From contig OX387186.1 of NCBI GenBank assembly GCA_947561395.2, positions 48,875,220-48,939,219 of the forward strand: DNA of 64,000 nt. Reading direction: 5' to 3'. Both the position numbers and the translations under genes were made by a program. The DNA comes from Buxus sempervirens. Lineage: Eukaryota; Streptophyta; Magnoliopsida; Buxales; Buxaceae. This document shows positions 1-13,094 of this stretch, piece after piece (positions within the stretch are counted from its first letter, which is position 1; each line of letters starts with the position of its first letter). The notes beneath the pieces were generated by a model that saw only the letters and a program-made list of their open reading frames with translations, was not told where the DNA came from and made no database searches.

Positions 1-1215
1 ATTATTGGTCTACTAGATACTTCTCCTTCATCAATCTGACTCATAATGAATGGGGGTTATTTGTCAAGATTTGCCATGCACACTTGCATAACAAGGCTGC
101 ATTCATATACCGAGATTGCTTGACATTGAGGCCTCCATGACGTCGTGGTTGGGTGATCGTCTCCCAATTAATGGTATGCAGTGTTCTTTTTTAGCTTTGG
201 CCCTCTTACAGAAAAGTACGATTAGTTTTATCAATCCACTGTAAGACCGAGGCTGGTAATTTATATATAGCCATGATGTGCTGCTGACTTTGGGCTACCA
301 ATACCGAGTTAACCAAGACTGTACGACTTGCCTATGGTAAAAGTCTTGTTTTCCAAGCCACCAAGCGATTGTTGATCCAACTGACTAGCTCTGTAAAATA
401 TTGAGCTGATATTCTCGTGCCAATCATTGGAGCACCAAAATATTTAATTGTTGAAGAGCCTTCTCGCACATTAAATAAGGAGGCTGCTTTTCACTCGATC
501 TTGCTTTCTCATATTCTTGCTAAATTAGCTTCTTGATTTTTGATAATTAATCAGTAACCCAGACTCCTCACAGAAACGATTGAGAATCTCTGCAAAGGAC
601 TTCATATTTTTGTTTTTGGCCTTACCATAGAGAAGCAAATCGTCAGCATATAATAAATGGGTAAGTGGGAAAGAACTTCGACTAACCTTAAGTCCTTACA
701 AGCAACGATGTTCTTTTGCCAAAGCTATAGAATTAGTGAGCACTTGTTGAACTAGTAAGAAAAGGTAGGGAGATAATGGCCTCCTTGTCAGAGACTGTGG
801 CGCAATTTGATGATTTGGGTAAGAGATCCATTCACCAATATGTTGTAGGTGACTGTCGAAACACATGCCATCACAAGTCTTATCCATTGCTTTGATAATC
901 CAAATTGATGTTGAGTGGATTCAAGAAACTGCCAACTCACTCTATCATATGCCTTACTAAAGTCAACTTTAAGAGCAAGGAGACCATGCTTGCCTTTCTT
1001 TGTGCGCTGCAAAGTGTGAAAAATTTCTTGAGCAATGGAATGGCACAAAAGCACCCTGAACTAGTGAAATCAAACTTGTCATCAACAGTCACATTCTGTT
1101 AACCATAATCTTTGCAATTATCTTGTATGAAAAGTTGCATAGACTGATTGGTCTAAAATCAACTGTAGATTAGGGCTTGTCTACCTTGAGAACAGCAAGA
1201 AAAAGTTACCTTTTC
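1..1215 (-). mobile_element. L1-type LINE remnant, reverse-transcriptase part
   Basis: Minus-strand translation shows reverse-transcriptase blocks in the right order but broken by stops and frameshifts. DFRPISLCNFSYKIIAKIM lies near 1120-1175, ALKVDFSKAYDRVSW near 950-1010, and PLSPYLFLLVQQVL near 735-775. Below these come a degraded FADD region and a C-terminal part (ALLCKCAWQILTNNP type) that reaches base 1. The element runs off the left edge, so its 3' end is not seen. The 5' endonuclease half is missing above about 1215. It is a dead non-LTR retrotransposon and not a host gene. Confidence 0.85.
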
Positions 1216-1740
1216 CTATATTCTTCATATATTTGGTTACCTAAATAATGAAATGAAAGTGTGGGATTCACTCATTTTCATTTGAAATTCCAGCATTCTA
1301 TTAACATTGTAATGCATCATCGACGAAGTTTGTCGAATAATACTCTACACCCCTTTATAATTTTCCTATACTATCCACTATATCTCCATGAGCACAACTC
1401 ATGAATGTAGGCCTCATACTTGGAACAAATCTCTCATTTCTATCTTTTAGTTTCTTTTGTTGCTTAACAATTTGGTTAAACCAGCATAGTTGAAAGTTCT
1501 GATGTATTAATGCTAAAGCTTTGTATTATAAGCCTGAGTTTTAGGTTTAAAATCCTTCTAGAATGGTAACTTGGCTTGATAATAAAAGCCAATTAAAACG
1601 AATCGGTTTGGTTTGTAGTATTCACCAGTCGGTTCGGTTTTGGGTTTTCCTATAACCGAACCGTGGGCATCGCTGTGACTTGAGGAACAAGAGAGAAATT
1701 TTAGCAAATACGGATTTGGTATTTAATAGTATGGACTTGA
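1216..1740. other. Intergenic and promoter region upstream of the alpha-3 gene
   Basis: No coding potential was seen. A short stretch at about 1595-1665 is built of 'cggttcggttt'-type words and their complements (ACCGAACCG). This is typical of a decayed foldback repeat. The promoter of the alpha-3 proteasome gene should lie in the last few hundred bases, but I saw no clear TATA box. Confidence 0.4.
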
Positions 1741-2262
1741 AGAACAAAGAGGCTCGGAGAGAGAGACTGAGGGGAAAGGAGGTGCAGAATTAGATCGACA
1801 ACAGCAGGTTTTATCCATTTGTGGGTAAGTTTCTCTTTCATTTTCATCTTTTAAACTTCGCGATCGTCAAGATTCTGAAATCAAAGAAACCTTAGGGAAA
1901 CCCTAAATGTTATTCACAATTTTCATGCTTTAAAATCATTACCAGATCTTTTGTTTTCTTCTTTTTTGTGTTTCTTATTTTCGTTTTCAATTTTCCGTTC
2001 GACATTTCGTTTAGATCATGGATGGTTTTCTTAACTGCACTTAGTGCCGTTTGGATCCTGAAAAAGAAGCTGAGATTTCAGTGATTTTTTCCCTGTATTT
2101 TATGTTACTGAAATTTTGATTTATTGATATTTTCTTGGTCTAGTCAAATGTTGCAGATGTTGTCCCCGTTCTTCATTTATAGGGGTAGAAAATCTCTCTT
2201 AAATCATATGGTTCCAGTTTGGCGCGATTCCGTATCTTTTAATTGAGATTTTGTTTGTCCAG
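1741..2262 (+). other. 5' leader exon and leader intron of the alpha-3 gene (inferred)
   Basis: A purine-rich leader (about 1741-1824) ends at a strong donor, GTAAGT at 1825-1830. A T-rich acceptor, TTGTTTGTCCAG, ends at 2262, twelve bases before the start codon. This would be a 438-bp intron lying wholly in the 5' untranslated region, a common arrangement in constitutively expressed plant genes. The transcription start is a guess; the splice sites are read directly from sequence. Confidence 0.6.
1898..1907 (+). promoter_or_regulatory. Telo-box-like motif in the leader intron
   Basis: AAACCCTAAA lies about 73 bp inside the leader intron. Telo-boxes (AAACCCTA) near plant transcription starts are associated with housekeeping and growth-linked genes. 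Function here is inferred from position only. Confidence 0.35.
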
Positions 2263-2274
2263 TGATTTCTGAAA

Positions 2275-3027
2275 ATGTCTCGGAGGTATGATAGTCGTAC
2301 GACGATCTTCTCGCCTGAAGGTCGTCTCTACCAAGTTGAATATGCGATGGAGGCCATTGGAAATGCTGGGACTGCAATTGGTATATTGTCAAAAGAAGGG
2401 GTTGTTCTGGTGGGTGAAAAGAAAGTTACTTCTAAACTGCTCCAAACCTCATCATCCACTGAGAAAATGTACAAGATCGATAACCATGTTGCGTGTGCTG
2501 TTGCTGGAATAATGTCTGATGCCAACATCCTAATAAACACAGCCAGAGTCCAAGCCCAGCGCTATACTTATGCTTACCAAGAGCCAATGCCTGTCGAACA
2601 GCTTGTGCAATCATTATGTGATACCAAGCAAGGTTATACACAGTTTGGTGGACTCCGTCCATTTGGTGTCTCCTTTCTGTTTGCAGGTTGGGACAAAAAC
2701 TTTGGTTTCCAGCTTTATATGAGCGACCCAAGCGGAAATTATGGTGGATGGAAAGCTGCAGCAATTGGGGCAAACAACCAGGCAGCACAATCTATGCTTA
2801 AACAGGACTACAAGGATGATATAACAAGGGAGGAGTCTGTTCAACTTGCACTGAAGGTTCTCAGCAAGACCATGGACAGCACAAGTCTTACCTCAGATAA
2901 GCTCGAATTGGCTGAAGTCTTCCTCTTACCTTCCGGGAAGGTCAAATACCAGGTTTGCTCCCCTGATTCACTGAGTAAGTTGTTGGTGAAGTTTGGAGTG
3001 ACCCAACCAGCAGCTGAGGCTTCTTGA
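2275..3027 (+). CDS. PAC1: 20S proteasome subunit alpha type-4 (alpha-3)
   Basis: Encodes 250 aa, the normal length for plant alpha-3 (PAC1, human PSMA4). It is a structural subunit of the outer alpha rings of the 20S proteasome in cytosol and nucleus. It has no catalytic threonine; alpha subunits form the gate and dock the 19S regulator. The alpha-subunit N-terminal signature covers residues 5-27 ([20 protein letters not shown] then MEA). Further family blocks are [23 protein letters not shown] (about 79-90), [20 protein letters not shown] and the tail [10 protein letters not shown]. The start is set by the conserved MSRRYDSR N-terminus. The coding sequence is one exon with no frameshift. 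AATAAA-like signals, for example near 3341, may end the transcript. It belongs to the same particle as the beta-7 gene at 20327-32910. Confidence 0.97.
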   Translation: MSRRYDSRTTIFSPEGRLYQVEYAMEAIGNAGTAIGILSKEGVVLVGEKKVTSKLLQTSSSTEKMYKIDNHVACAVAGIMSDANILINTARVQAQRYTYAYQEPMPVEQLVQSLCDTKQGYTQFGGLRPFGVSFLFAGWDKNFGFQLYMSDPSGNYGGWKAAAIGANNQAAQSMLKQDYKDDITREESVQLALKVLSKTMDSTSLTSDKLELAEVFLLPSGKVKYQVCSPDSLSKLLVKFGVTQPAAEAS

Positions 3028-3850
3028 GTTCACTTGTTACTGTATTTTGAGGATCTGGATTACAGAAACAATTATACACATCTTCATGTGTTGAATTGCT
3101 TGAATCATTTCAATATTTGGTGATCCATCTTTTTTATGGAAGGATTAAAGGTTAGGATTTTAATGATGTGTTATATGAGTTATCTTTTGAATCAAGTCAT
3201 GCTACAATGAATTTTATGCTACTGCTACGACTCTGATTTTTTTATTGACCTTCACTCTATATCGCAGAACTTTGGATGTTAAATGAAAAGAAATGTAGTT
3301 TATACTTTATACTGATGAAGAAAAGTTCATATATTTGTGAATAAAGAAATGGATCATGCCCTGTTTATCTGAAGTGTATCCAATGAGCTTACTAGTCAAC
3401 ATAAACCAACATGAATCTAGCCCAAGAGACCATTCGGTATATGTAAGAATCCTAGTAGTGTATAAATTTAGCTTGTTTTTATCTCCTTCCCTTCATCATT
3501 TTTATCTTTCCCAAAACTATCATCATCCTCTATGTGCACAATCTTCTCGTTTTCCTTGGTTCTTAATGAGTCACCACCATCAATTTCTATTATCTTGTTT
3601 CTATATGGTAATCACTAATCACCTCTTTGCCCCTTTATATAGCCCTAAGTTGCTGCCCTTGAAATTTCAATTGAACTGTTTAGAAACCTTCATTTTAGGT
3701 TATAACTTACGAAACAGTAAGATGCTATTTCTGTCTTGATACATCACTCCTTTATATCTGTTTGCAGTGTTTACATTCAGTCAATGGCATATTTCTGTGA
3801 AGAAATTGTTAATGCTACTACTCTATAAACTTTTATTCCTTGACTTATTG
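3028..3850. other. 3' flank of the alpha-3 gene, no other gene seen
   Basis: AT-rich DNA holding the probable 3' untranslated region of the alpha-3 gene. An open frame of about 127 codons at 3356-3739 has no recognisable domain and a composition like its surroundings; I treat it as chance. Confidence 0.5.
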
Positions 3851-3855
3851 TAGGT

Positions 3856-4865
3856 GTGATATTGACAGCCAACACATGCACACATGTAAAACGTTTTAAG
3901 CATGTAAAAAAATTCAGGAAAACAATTTTATTGAGGGCAATTATTTGCACCAGACAATCCTCCCAGAATATTAGTCTTTCTCCAGGTCCAATTCTGACTA
4001 GAACTCCTAAAATGCAGCAAAACCTTAGAGATGGATTTCCAAAGATTAACCTCATATGGCCTTGTAATATGTGTCACCTTCCAACCCCTGAAATAACTCA
4101 AATTTTTGGCAATATGGTTGGAATCCATAGAATGTACCTTTGCTATTCCAATCTCCAAAGCCATTCCATAGAATATCCAAGTTAAATTTCTGTAAAGATC
4201 TCAACCCCAAGCCAATCCACTTGATTGCATTCTACTCCAATGTGAATCTCTTTGAAGCATCTGAATTGTCTTTGAGAAAAAATTAGGAATCTGCTACATG
4301 GACATATAATAGTGGGTAGATTAGCTGTGGAAATCTGAGGACAAACAAGTAGGAATCTGCAACATGGACATATAATTGTGGGTAGATTAGCTGTGGAAAT
4401 CTGAATAAGAGTCAATTTGTCCTTTTTAGATAGAAAATTTCTGCTCCTGGTTGTGAAATTCTTCCCGTCATCTCTGCAATCACATTTTATGTGGAAATAT
4501 TCTTTTAAGGTATCCCTAGTGGAATTATCAAATACTTTGTTGATAATTTGCTATCTTTAAATGTTAATTAATTAATAGAAGATCCAAATTGATCACCTTT
4601 TGTATTTTGGAAATTGCATTCGTCGACAAATTAACTTTAAGACCTGCTACCATTTCAAAGCAAACAACAATGCACCTAAGAATTCTCAACTACACCCTTG
4701 AAGCTTTAAAAAACGCCATCTTGTCATCTGCAAACTAAAGATGTGAAACTTTAAGATGACACTCCCCAATGAAGAAGCTATCTAATAGATTATAGTTAGC
4801 TACTGCTTCCCGTAACCTGACATGGACAAAATTGAATGGAGAGAAGCATCTCTATTGAGTTATTC
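3856..4865 (-). mobile_element. LINE remnant (RT core to zinc-finger region)
   Basis: On the minus strand, the 4560-4760 part translates to a degraded RT core of the type SHL-FADD-MAFFKAS followed by CFEMVAGLKVNLS. Further 3', 3925-4055 gives a block of the type RIGPGERLIFWEDCL, which is the region just before the zf-RVT domain of plant LINE ORF2. Stops and frameshifts are frequent. The element meets an oppositely oriented LINE fragment at about 4865-4870. Confidence 0.7.
4284..4415. repeat. 66-bp direct tandem duplication
   Basis: Two adjacent copies start at 4284 and 4350 (TAGGAATCTGC, then ACATGGACATATAAT and GTGGGTAGATTAGC) and differ at only a few positions. The duplication lies inside the minus-strand LINE remnant and arose after the element stopped coding. 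Confidence 0.85.
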
Positions 4866-4869
4866 TCTG

Positions 4870-5735
4870 TGATAGGTTATTTACTTTTGTAGCTATCGAG
4901 GACTCAGACGATTGGTTCCCTTCTCCCCATTTTTATTTATTATATTATCTAAGGCCTTTGTGAAGATGATATATAAGGCCCCTTCGAATGACTTGGTTTT
5001 TGGATCTTTGCTAGGTGGTGACACTGTTAATTTAACCCACTGACATTTTGGAAATGTTACATTAATTTTATGTGATGGTAGCTACCAAAAAATAGGGATC
5101 TTAAGGTACATAGTTTGGGAATCTAATTGTTGCTAGATATAACTCTTCATCTACTTGGTAACTTGTAGTTGAAATATTTGAGATAGTGTCTAACAGTTTG
5201 GAGGATAGGATATCTCCTATAGATGGTGGGATTACTTGGATAAACACACGTAATATAGTCTCCTCGCATGATTTTATTATTATTGATAACTATCCATACT
5301 TCCATGGAAATAAGGTTAGAATGTTGAAAGAGGAATGTCATGGCATTTGAAGAGAAGGGGAGAGCTTGTGAAGATTGGTCAATGCCACTAACTTGGACGA
5401 TCACCACTTGGATGGGTCACCAATCTTGCAAGGAGCTTACATTAAAGTATTTATATTTTGTAACATGGAGCCATTTTTTGGATGAGTTAGAATTTAGAAA
5501 TACTATTAGTAACAGGAATAGCAATTTAATTCAAGATGCCTTATGGTACAAAGATATGGTGATTAAAACCTACTTTTCAATTTTTTTGTTGATTGGTAAT
5601 GAAGCATATATTAATAAGATGAGCAAATATGTACAGGAACAATTTTTTCAAAATTATAAGATATTACAAGAGACGAGAGTGTCTTGGTTGGTAGTTTTTG
5701 TATGCTTTGGGACTACAAGTGGCAAAATTTGACTC
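4870..5735 (+). mobile_element. LINE remnant, plus strand (RT C-terminal half)
   Basis: The plus strand shows GLR...PFSPFLFII...AFVKM (4900-4970), a decayed motif of the type F-NVTLILCDGSYQKIGILR (about 5045-5105), and LEFRNTISNRNSNLIQDALW (about 5490-5550). These match, in order, the GDPLSPFLF block, the ADD block and the GNGxSIRFWxDxW block of plant LINE ORF2. Many stops are present. It is oriented tail-to-tail against the neighbouring minus-strand remnant. Confidence 0.65.
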
Positions 5736-5939
5736 GATTTGTCGAACCATCTGAAACTCAGATATATGATTTTAACCTATTGGATGGTTTAGGGTTAAGG
5801 TTTTCTCAACTGGCCAACAAATGAAGCATACATGCATGCATATATCATATATATTTCATCTGAAAAAATACATATTTTGTGTAACATATTTTTAACAATT
5901 GCTTTATACTAATATTAATAACAATAACAATAACAAAAT

Positions 5940-7500
5940 ACCTTATCCTAACTACTTACAGTTAGATTATAGGTATTCAAATACTTACTAATTCCATCCA
6001 AGCTCCATCTTCCTCCAATTCTTTTTGTATCTTCCAACGAGTGTACCCTCACACCTTAACACAATTTTATCCCTAAGTTTTCCCTTTAAATGCCCGAAAC
6101 ATCTTATGTATGTTCTTTTAATCTCACTTATTTGGCAAACACCTAGTCACTCTTGAATATGGTCATTCATTACTTTTGTCTTTTCTTGTCTTCCCACACA
6201 TTTATTTTAACAGATATATCTCATAGACGCTTATTTGGTGAAGATGTTGCTTCTCTTTTACCCTAATGATTTCCTACAAAATTTTATGTTTAGTCTAATT
6301 GGAACACTTTGATCACATAACACTAGAAGCATCCCTGCAGTTTAGCCATCTTGCGCTTTTTCCATGTTCTACATGCTTATGAATATTCCTCTAGTGGATA
6401 ATTGATCCAAGATAGTGAAACTTATTGCGTTTGCAAATATTTTTGATTATTTATTCTTACTGTTGCTTTACCTTAACTATTATTTTTGCTAAAGTTGCAT
6501 TCCATATACTTGGTCTACATTGAACATATTTTATCATCATTTTATTCCAAAGCCGACCTTCATAATTTGCTATTTCTCTAGCTGATATTTCATCTAGTTT
6601 TGACATATGCTTCCTTTATCTTCATTATATGTTCTTAACTCTGTAATCAGTCAATAACTAAACGCCTTATTCCATCTAGTTGGGGTTGGCAACATGAATC
6701 GTGTTCCCGCATTATAATTTATTAAAAACCATACCTTCAATCAGCTTATAAGTATTCAAATCATAACTGACTCTATCTATGTTGTTTTTAGTCTTTCCCT
6801 TACCCTTTTAGATCTTTCAGTTAGTACCGTCTGACATCTTCTCAGAGCTGCCTCCCCAAGTCTTTGCTTTCTTTCTCAAACCATTTTAACATATCCTTTT
6901 TTTATTTACGATTTATATGGGCAATGTCTATATCTAATATATTCTTTCATATCTTATCTTTTCTAGTCTTTTTACTTATCCATGTCGACATACGCATCTC
7001 ATCAACACTTATCCTATGCATATATTACCTTTTTGTTGCCCAACATTATCATGCATATATCGAGATAAGCCTAATAGCTATCCTACAATATATATATTTT
7101 TAGTTTGAGGCACATTAATTACATAATAACATCCCAAATTCACCTCTCAACTTAAGCCAACCATCTCCAATTATAGGTGCAATATCTTTATCAGTATCTC
7201 AGTCCTTGTGAATAATTGACCAAGACAATGAAATTGATACTATTATGAGTTGCTTGCTGTTCAATTCTTATTGTTTCTTCATCAATACTTACATTTGTAT
7301 TAAAGTTATACTCCATGTACTTGATATTAATTCAAATTATTTTTTAAACCTTTTTATTGAAAAGGGTGTGGAATTTTCTGGAATAAAGCTAAAATGCTTT
7401 CCACATATGTCGGTTATTTTTCTTAGCCTTTATGCCATCACCCTTTTCTATTATTTACCAGTGTTGTTCACAAACTTAATTCCTTAATAATTGTTATATA
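5940..7500 (-). mobile_element. Degraded RTE-like non-LTR retrotransposon sequence
   Basis: At about 6660-6715 the minus strand reads NTIHVANPN-type words close to the RTE-clade C-terminus (W-N-IHVADP). The surrounding DNA at 6150-6640 and again at about 6900-7340 repeats the same kind of wording: cysteine-poor, TCT/CAT-rich plus strand with phrases of the 'catctcaacatcc' type. This suggests two overlapping, heavily decayed copies. No intact frame remains. Family assignment rests on short motifs only. Confidence 0.4.
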
Positions 7501-8029
7501 TAAATGCTTCCATGCTATTCCTCAAAGATTTGGCATTCTTCTAGCCCTCAAAATGTCTGCCAAATAATTTGGTTAACGAGATTGCACAAATATCTGCCAT
7601 TCACTCCGATATTTTAATTAGATACCATATGGTCCTGTGGTCTTTCTTATTTTAATTTTAGTTAAAGCTATCTTCACTTCACGAGCCTTAATCCTGCAAA
7701 TATAACATTGTTCTCTTATTTCTTTAATAGCCTCACTTGTACATAAAAATGAGGTTCTCCATATCTTCACAATTCAAGAATATTTGAAAATATTCTCTCC
7801 ATATTTCTTTGATCTCTTAGACACAAGTGAGGTGGAGAACTCAAAACCAAACTCAAAATTTGAAAATTTGATTTCTTCCACCAATGTCTATATCTGCCAT
7901 GGTTTCAAGTATCAGCCAGTACAACTAGATACCTTTATGCCGGTACCACAAAGTACAGGAAATTCCAGCTGATACGACTCTGTACTGGTTATGGCCAGTA
8001 CCATGACTGGTACTGTGCTTTTAAACCCC

Positions 8030-8225
8030 AATCCCTGCTACCCAATGGTAGTAGAATGAAAACGTATTCCCGCTTCCATTCCCACACAAATATCTTTGGT
8101 AATCTCATGGTCAAGAACCTTCCACTTCATGTCCTTGAGAAAAATAACATCAGACGTAAATGCATTCCAGTGATCTTTTGATCAATATCCACTTGGCTTT
8201 AAATTGTGACCCCTAACATTCCAAC
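8030..8225 (-). mobile_element. LINE endonuclease remnant
   Basis: One minus-strand frame reads WNVRGHNLKPSGY, a stop, then SDVIFLKDMKWKVLDHEI. The WNVRG and DVIFLxxxK blocks are the first two conserved blocks of the apurinic endonuclease of plant L1 LINEs, at about the right spacing. Nothing else of the element is clear nearby. Confidence 0.6.
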
Positions 8226-10860
8226 CTTCCCTTCACGAAAAGAAGTTGGTATCCCCCCCTTCCCTTCTGGCCTTGCCATTTCACCCTGCTGTCCACTTTC
8301 ATCAGAGGTCCCAGCTTGCTTACTTTCTATATTTGTCTTCACCTGTCATCCAGTCTATATCTTCGAGTTTTCAAGGTCGGTTAACAAATTTGAAAGATGC
8401 CCATGTTTAGCTCATATTTTCAACATATTTTAATGGTATTTGATCTAATTTACCTGTGTTGTTTGTAGTAGTTGTCATCAGAAGTCCATCTTGATTCTTT
8501 TTGGGCTTTAGAGTCCATTCTCACCATTTTGTTTGATGGTTGATGTTTATCTTCAAATCTGACTTCCACTCTATATCAAGGCTTTCTACAAGATGTGTAA
8601 TTCAGTAGTCTGACTTGTTTAATATAATTTAGCAAATCTTATTTGCCACAGTGGACTTTTCAACATTTTCTTCATTAGGTGTTTGATATAATTTAGAAAT
8701 CTTATTTATCAGTTGTCTTTTTTGTAAAATTAAATCTATTTCTTTTTTATCAACTCCATTTCATATCTGTTCAGCTGGATCATCTCTTACATGTGGGAAA
8801 GCAGTAATTCTTTTAGTCTCAGACCAAAAAATTTACATATTATTGATATTAACAAGTTATCTCTACAATCCTTTCTGCAAGTTATTTACCATGAAAGGTG
8901 GAACATCAGTGATCTGAAGGGTTGCATAATTCATTATGTATCTAAATATTCACACTACGACGTCTATGTTATACCTAAATCAACTTTGGTAGCTCAAATA
9001 ATGTGAAGAAGATTTAGCTCTTGTGTAATTGTAGGATGAGAAGTGGTTCCATCATCCATGCATCTTATCTTTAGTTATTCATTTGCCCCCTCTGTGTGCT
9101 ATAAGTGTGCCTCAGGCTGGTGGATTAGAGCAAACCAGATCTTGTTGGTGAGAAAATTATTTTGAGATTTTCTAAGCAAATTTTTTACATTACTGTTTAG
9201 TCTAGGGCTAGTTTCTACATGGGCTTCAGTGAATGGTTAAAGGGTTTTGGGTGGAATTAATATTAATACCACCTACTAATAACAACAGCAAGAGTATTAA
9301 TTACAATAATAATAGGATTAAAATTTTGTGGACCTCATTATAAGTTTTTTTTTATAACATTTTTTCTTAATAATTTTAGCTATCATTTTAGGAAAAAGGT
9401 CGTTTGCTTTTGTTTTGGGAATTTGAGAAGGCGGGGAGCTATTGCATATATTTATTCGTGATTGATTCGTTGTGTATTTACTAAGAACGTCTAATACCTA
9501 TTAACTAGTATCCTTTCAGAAGTTTTCTAATACATTTTGTGCTCATAAAAGAAGCATAAAAGGAGATATTTTTGGTTGTAGAGAAGTTTTCAACCAAGCT
9601 ACTTTCAACTCAAGGCAGAAAGGTTCATGAAATTTTAGAAGCAGATGGGAATTGCAGTTGATGCGTTCTCACCATTGACATTTCTTCAGATCCAAGTTCT
9701 GCCAAACGTATTTATTGTCACTTTCAAGCTATGAATACGTATTTTATATGGATTAGAATTCTCGCTGACATCTACTGTTTAAAAATAACCATGAGATCTA
9801 ATTCATTATTTCCTTATCCTTTAGGATAGACCCACGTTTGGTTATGATTATCTTTTTCAAATTCGAACTGTTTGAAGCTTTAATAATATTTTATTTTTAA
9901 ATAAGTACATAAATAATAGATAAAAATTCTTTATTTTTAATAGAATTTTATTATGTAAATATAAATAAATAATTATTATGTAACGATTTACATAGAAAAT
10001 GGAAAATTAACATTTCGTTTTCCAATTTCAACATGCGTGCTTCCCTCTAATATAAATAGAAGCGGGAAGATTCTAGACAGATGTTTAGTTTTCTCCTTTT
10101 TTGGATGCTTATAAAAGACTTACCATATCTCTTCAACAATTACTCCGTAAACTACACAAGCCTCCATCGATATTATTCCTTCATGTTTGTCAAAATAAAA
10201 AAGTAGCAGTGACCGATCTCAATATCTGAATTACAATTAAGATTTCTACTTATTTAATATTGCTTAATATATTTATGTAAATATAAACCATGTTATCATA
10301 CGTTTCCTCGGGAGCAAGTTAATATTGCTTAAAGGCATAAAGGACTCACATAATTCATTTTGTCCTACCCATGTGAAATTGACTTCTATAAAAAAGTTTG
10401 AAAAGACTTATAATCGAATTATGCATTGCTGCAAACCTCAAGTTCCATTAGATTAGTTTTTTCACTTATGGCAAGAATAAGGAATTGAGTCTTTGTTAAC
10501 CCAACTCCTCCACATTTTTCGTCCTCCATCTGACAAAATTTTACAGAATAATCTCAGCCTCTAACACATTTGGACCATTGCATACCAAAGGAAGCTTATA
10601 TTCATGCACTAAACTGAATCATTGAAAACATAAATTAACAAGATTTAAAGGGCAATTTTCTTAATTTAGAAGTTGCTCTAAGAGTAAATAGTGGATTGCA
10701 CAACAAAGAGAACAAAAAAAAAGAAAAAGCAAAGGAACAAAATCTCCAGGGTTTCTCTTTCCTCTGGGCATAGCATTCCTCCAATGAAAGGGCTCCATAA
10801 TAGTTACTGCATCGAAGCAATGATTAAATAGAACACCCAAAAAATAGAGCACCAAGTAAT
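8226..10860. other. AT-rich intergenic DNA, no gene seen
   Basis: Only short chance frames are present. The strip 9840-10020 is very AT-rich. The last part approaches the 3' end of the minus-strand IMP dehydrogenase gene. Confidence 0.5.
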
Positions 10861-11083
10861 AAGAGCTAGGCTGCGATCTTCTCTGTTAAGGCAACAATCA
10901 ACATCCTTGTGCAGAATCATAGACTCAGAATCGGCACACATTATCTGGGCATGTCATTGACAGTGGTTTTTCAAAATAAAGCCGCTCAATCTGACAACCG
11001 GGGACACCAAGTTGTGGCAATTCTGGAACTGCTTCCTCTATTTGTACACATGAGCACCCGCCTCGAAAGTGAGCCTTGAGATC

Positions 11084-13054
11084 TCAGAAAAATTTCTTTT
11101 CATAGGAAATCAAATCATGAATTCCACCCTCTTTTTGTGCTGCACCCGTTCGAACCTGTTAAAATACAAACAAGATGTCAAAAGATCATTCTATCCAAAA
11201 TTGACCACTACACAAGTTGCAGAATACTGAAGGATTCCCCCACTGGCAAAAACATACAAAATCTGATACAAATTCAAACCAGTTATATTTTCTACTTGGC
11301 ATTTACATGATCTATTATTGCAACTAAGCTGGTGACTGAAAGGGCAAATTCCAAGTTATATTCTTTTGCCAGCAACTTCTTCCCCAGTTCCATAATTTCC
11401 TTATTGTTAATTTCTTATATAGGATAAAGATCCCATCAAACAGATGTGGCGTTTGCAAAGTGTACCAGATATCAGTCCACATTGTCTTGCAATACCTTTT
11501 GTAGCAGAGAAACATATTAATCGACATTTTTTTCCCTGATTTGGGTAAATGCATAGTCATAGAATGTCCTCTGCAAAACGAATTAGCTATAGTCGTATAG
11601 GTAGGAAAACTTGCGTGATGCATTTGTTCACTATACTCTGGTATATCTGGAAGGGGAGGAACTAAAAAAATATTTGAAGACAGGAGCAGAGTTTCAAGAT
11701 TGTCAACCAATAAACTATTTGTTGTTGGTACTCATAGAGTTAGACGCAAATGGAGTATACTTTTCCTTCCATTCACTGAAACTTAGCTTCATTTGCAAAT
11801 TTGCAAAAATAATAGCACCATGAATAAGAAATTAGTAGTGTGTGTAATTTCATTTCTTTCATATGTGGCAGAAAAGATGTGTATGAGAACAAAGATGATG
11901 GTTTTCATGCTTGATCATCTGACCTACAACACTCAGTGAAGACTGAATAAGCAAAACAAATCACATGACACACGCAGAGATGCCTCATGAGTACGTCCTA
12001 TTGAGCAGAAACTCCAAGAAAGGAATTAATCATTTCAATCAAGCCCAAGATGCAGTTGGCAATTAGAATTAGGAATTCACATTCTAGAATTGCATAATAT
12101 ATCTTCCAATCACAAATTACTTGCCCTACAGGTACTGCCACTTCCTTTCTTAAGATGTCACAGGAACTAAAGATTAATCTCTGCCTCAGGGTCAAACAAT
12201 GAACACCTGGAAGTGTGAGGGAAATGACCTATGGCAACCACATCTTTTCCTACACAAAGTGATCCCTTTCTTTGTGCCATTTTTCTTCCCATAGAACCCA
12301 GGAAGCATGGTCGTGAATATAAGAATTGGAATCTGACACTGCTTAGGTAGTCCAACAAAGTGGTGCCAAAAAGATTTATAAATGGGGACTTGTCATTCAA
12401 ATAACAAACACGTCCTTGCTCATACCATCTGAGGATCTGTACCAGTAAAAGAACAAATCCTTCAAGCACAGAAACCACAAAAGTTTTACTTTAGCCATAA
12501 TTTTCTTTCTCAATACAGTCAAAGAACCAAAATATATGCATGCACATTATATAACAATATATAGTATAAAATACTAAACAACAATCGTGGTTTCTTATAC
12601 ACCCCTCATTTATTTGGGTATTTGTCTGTGTTTGTGTACGAGTATGTTTGTGTACTTACCCTACACATGATGGTGCAAATAAGGTACAATTATATCAATC
12701 TATTCATAAGAATGGCTTTCTGCCAACAAACCGGGGCCAGTAGCACAGATCCTTTTACATCAGTTTTCAGAAACGGGCTTTCTTGCATACACTTTCTGTA
12801 CATGGGGCTTGGCCATATTGATTAATGAAAACCTTGCATTATGTGTCAAACTAACAGAATGCCCAAGAACAAGGTGCCGTATGTTCTAGCGGTTCAAATC
12901 TCAATGTATCATCCCTAAGACCTGGGTTCAAATCTCAACGTATCATCCCTGAGACCTGGGTTCAAGCCCTCCATCACGCGCTATAGACAACCCTAAAGTA
13001 GGGTGTGTCCCTAGCTTATCTAATGTGCCAAGCCCACACACCCCACCACACAAC

Positions 13055-13094
<40 letters not shown>

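Noticed and set aside
5340..5732. A 130-codon plus-strand frame that could be read as a hypothetical gene.
   Set aside because: Its only recognisable block (NTISNRNSNLIQDALW) is the LINE GNGxSIRFWxDxW region, and the preceding LINE motifs are in other frames.
12167..12478. A 103-codon minus-strand frame in IMP dehydrogenase intron 3.
   Set aside because: No domain and no splice sites joining it in phase to the flanking exons, which already join perfectly without it.
12890..12975. Two GGTTCAAATCTCA words that resemble a tRNA gene or SINE B box.
   Set aside because: No cloverleaf, A box or tail could be built; kept only as a note in the intron entry.
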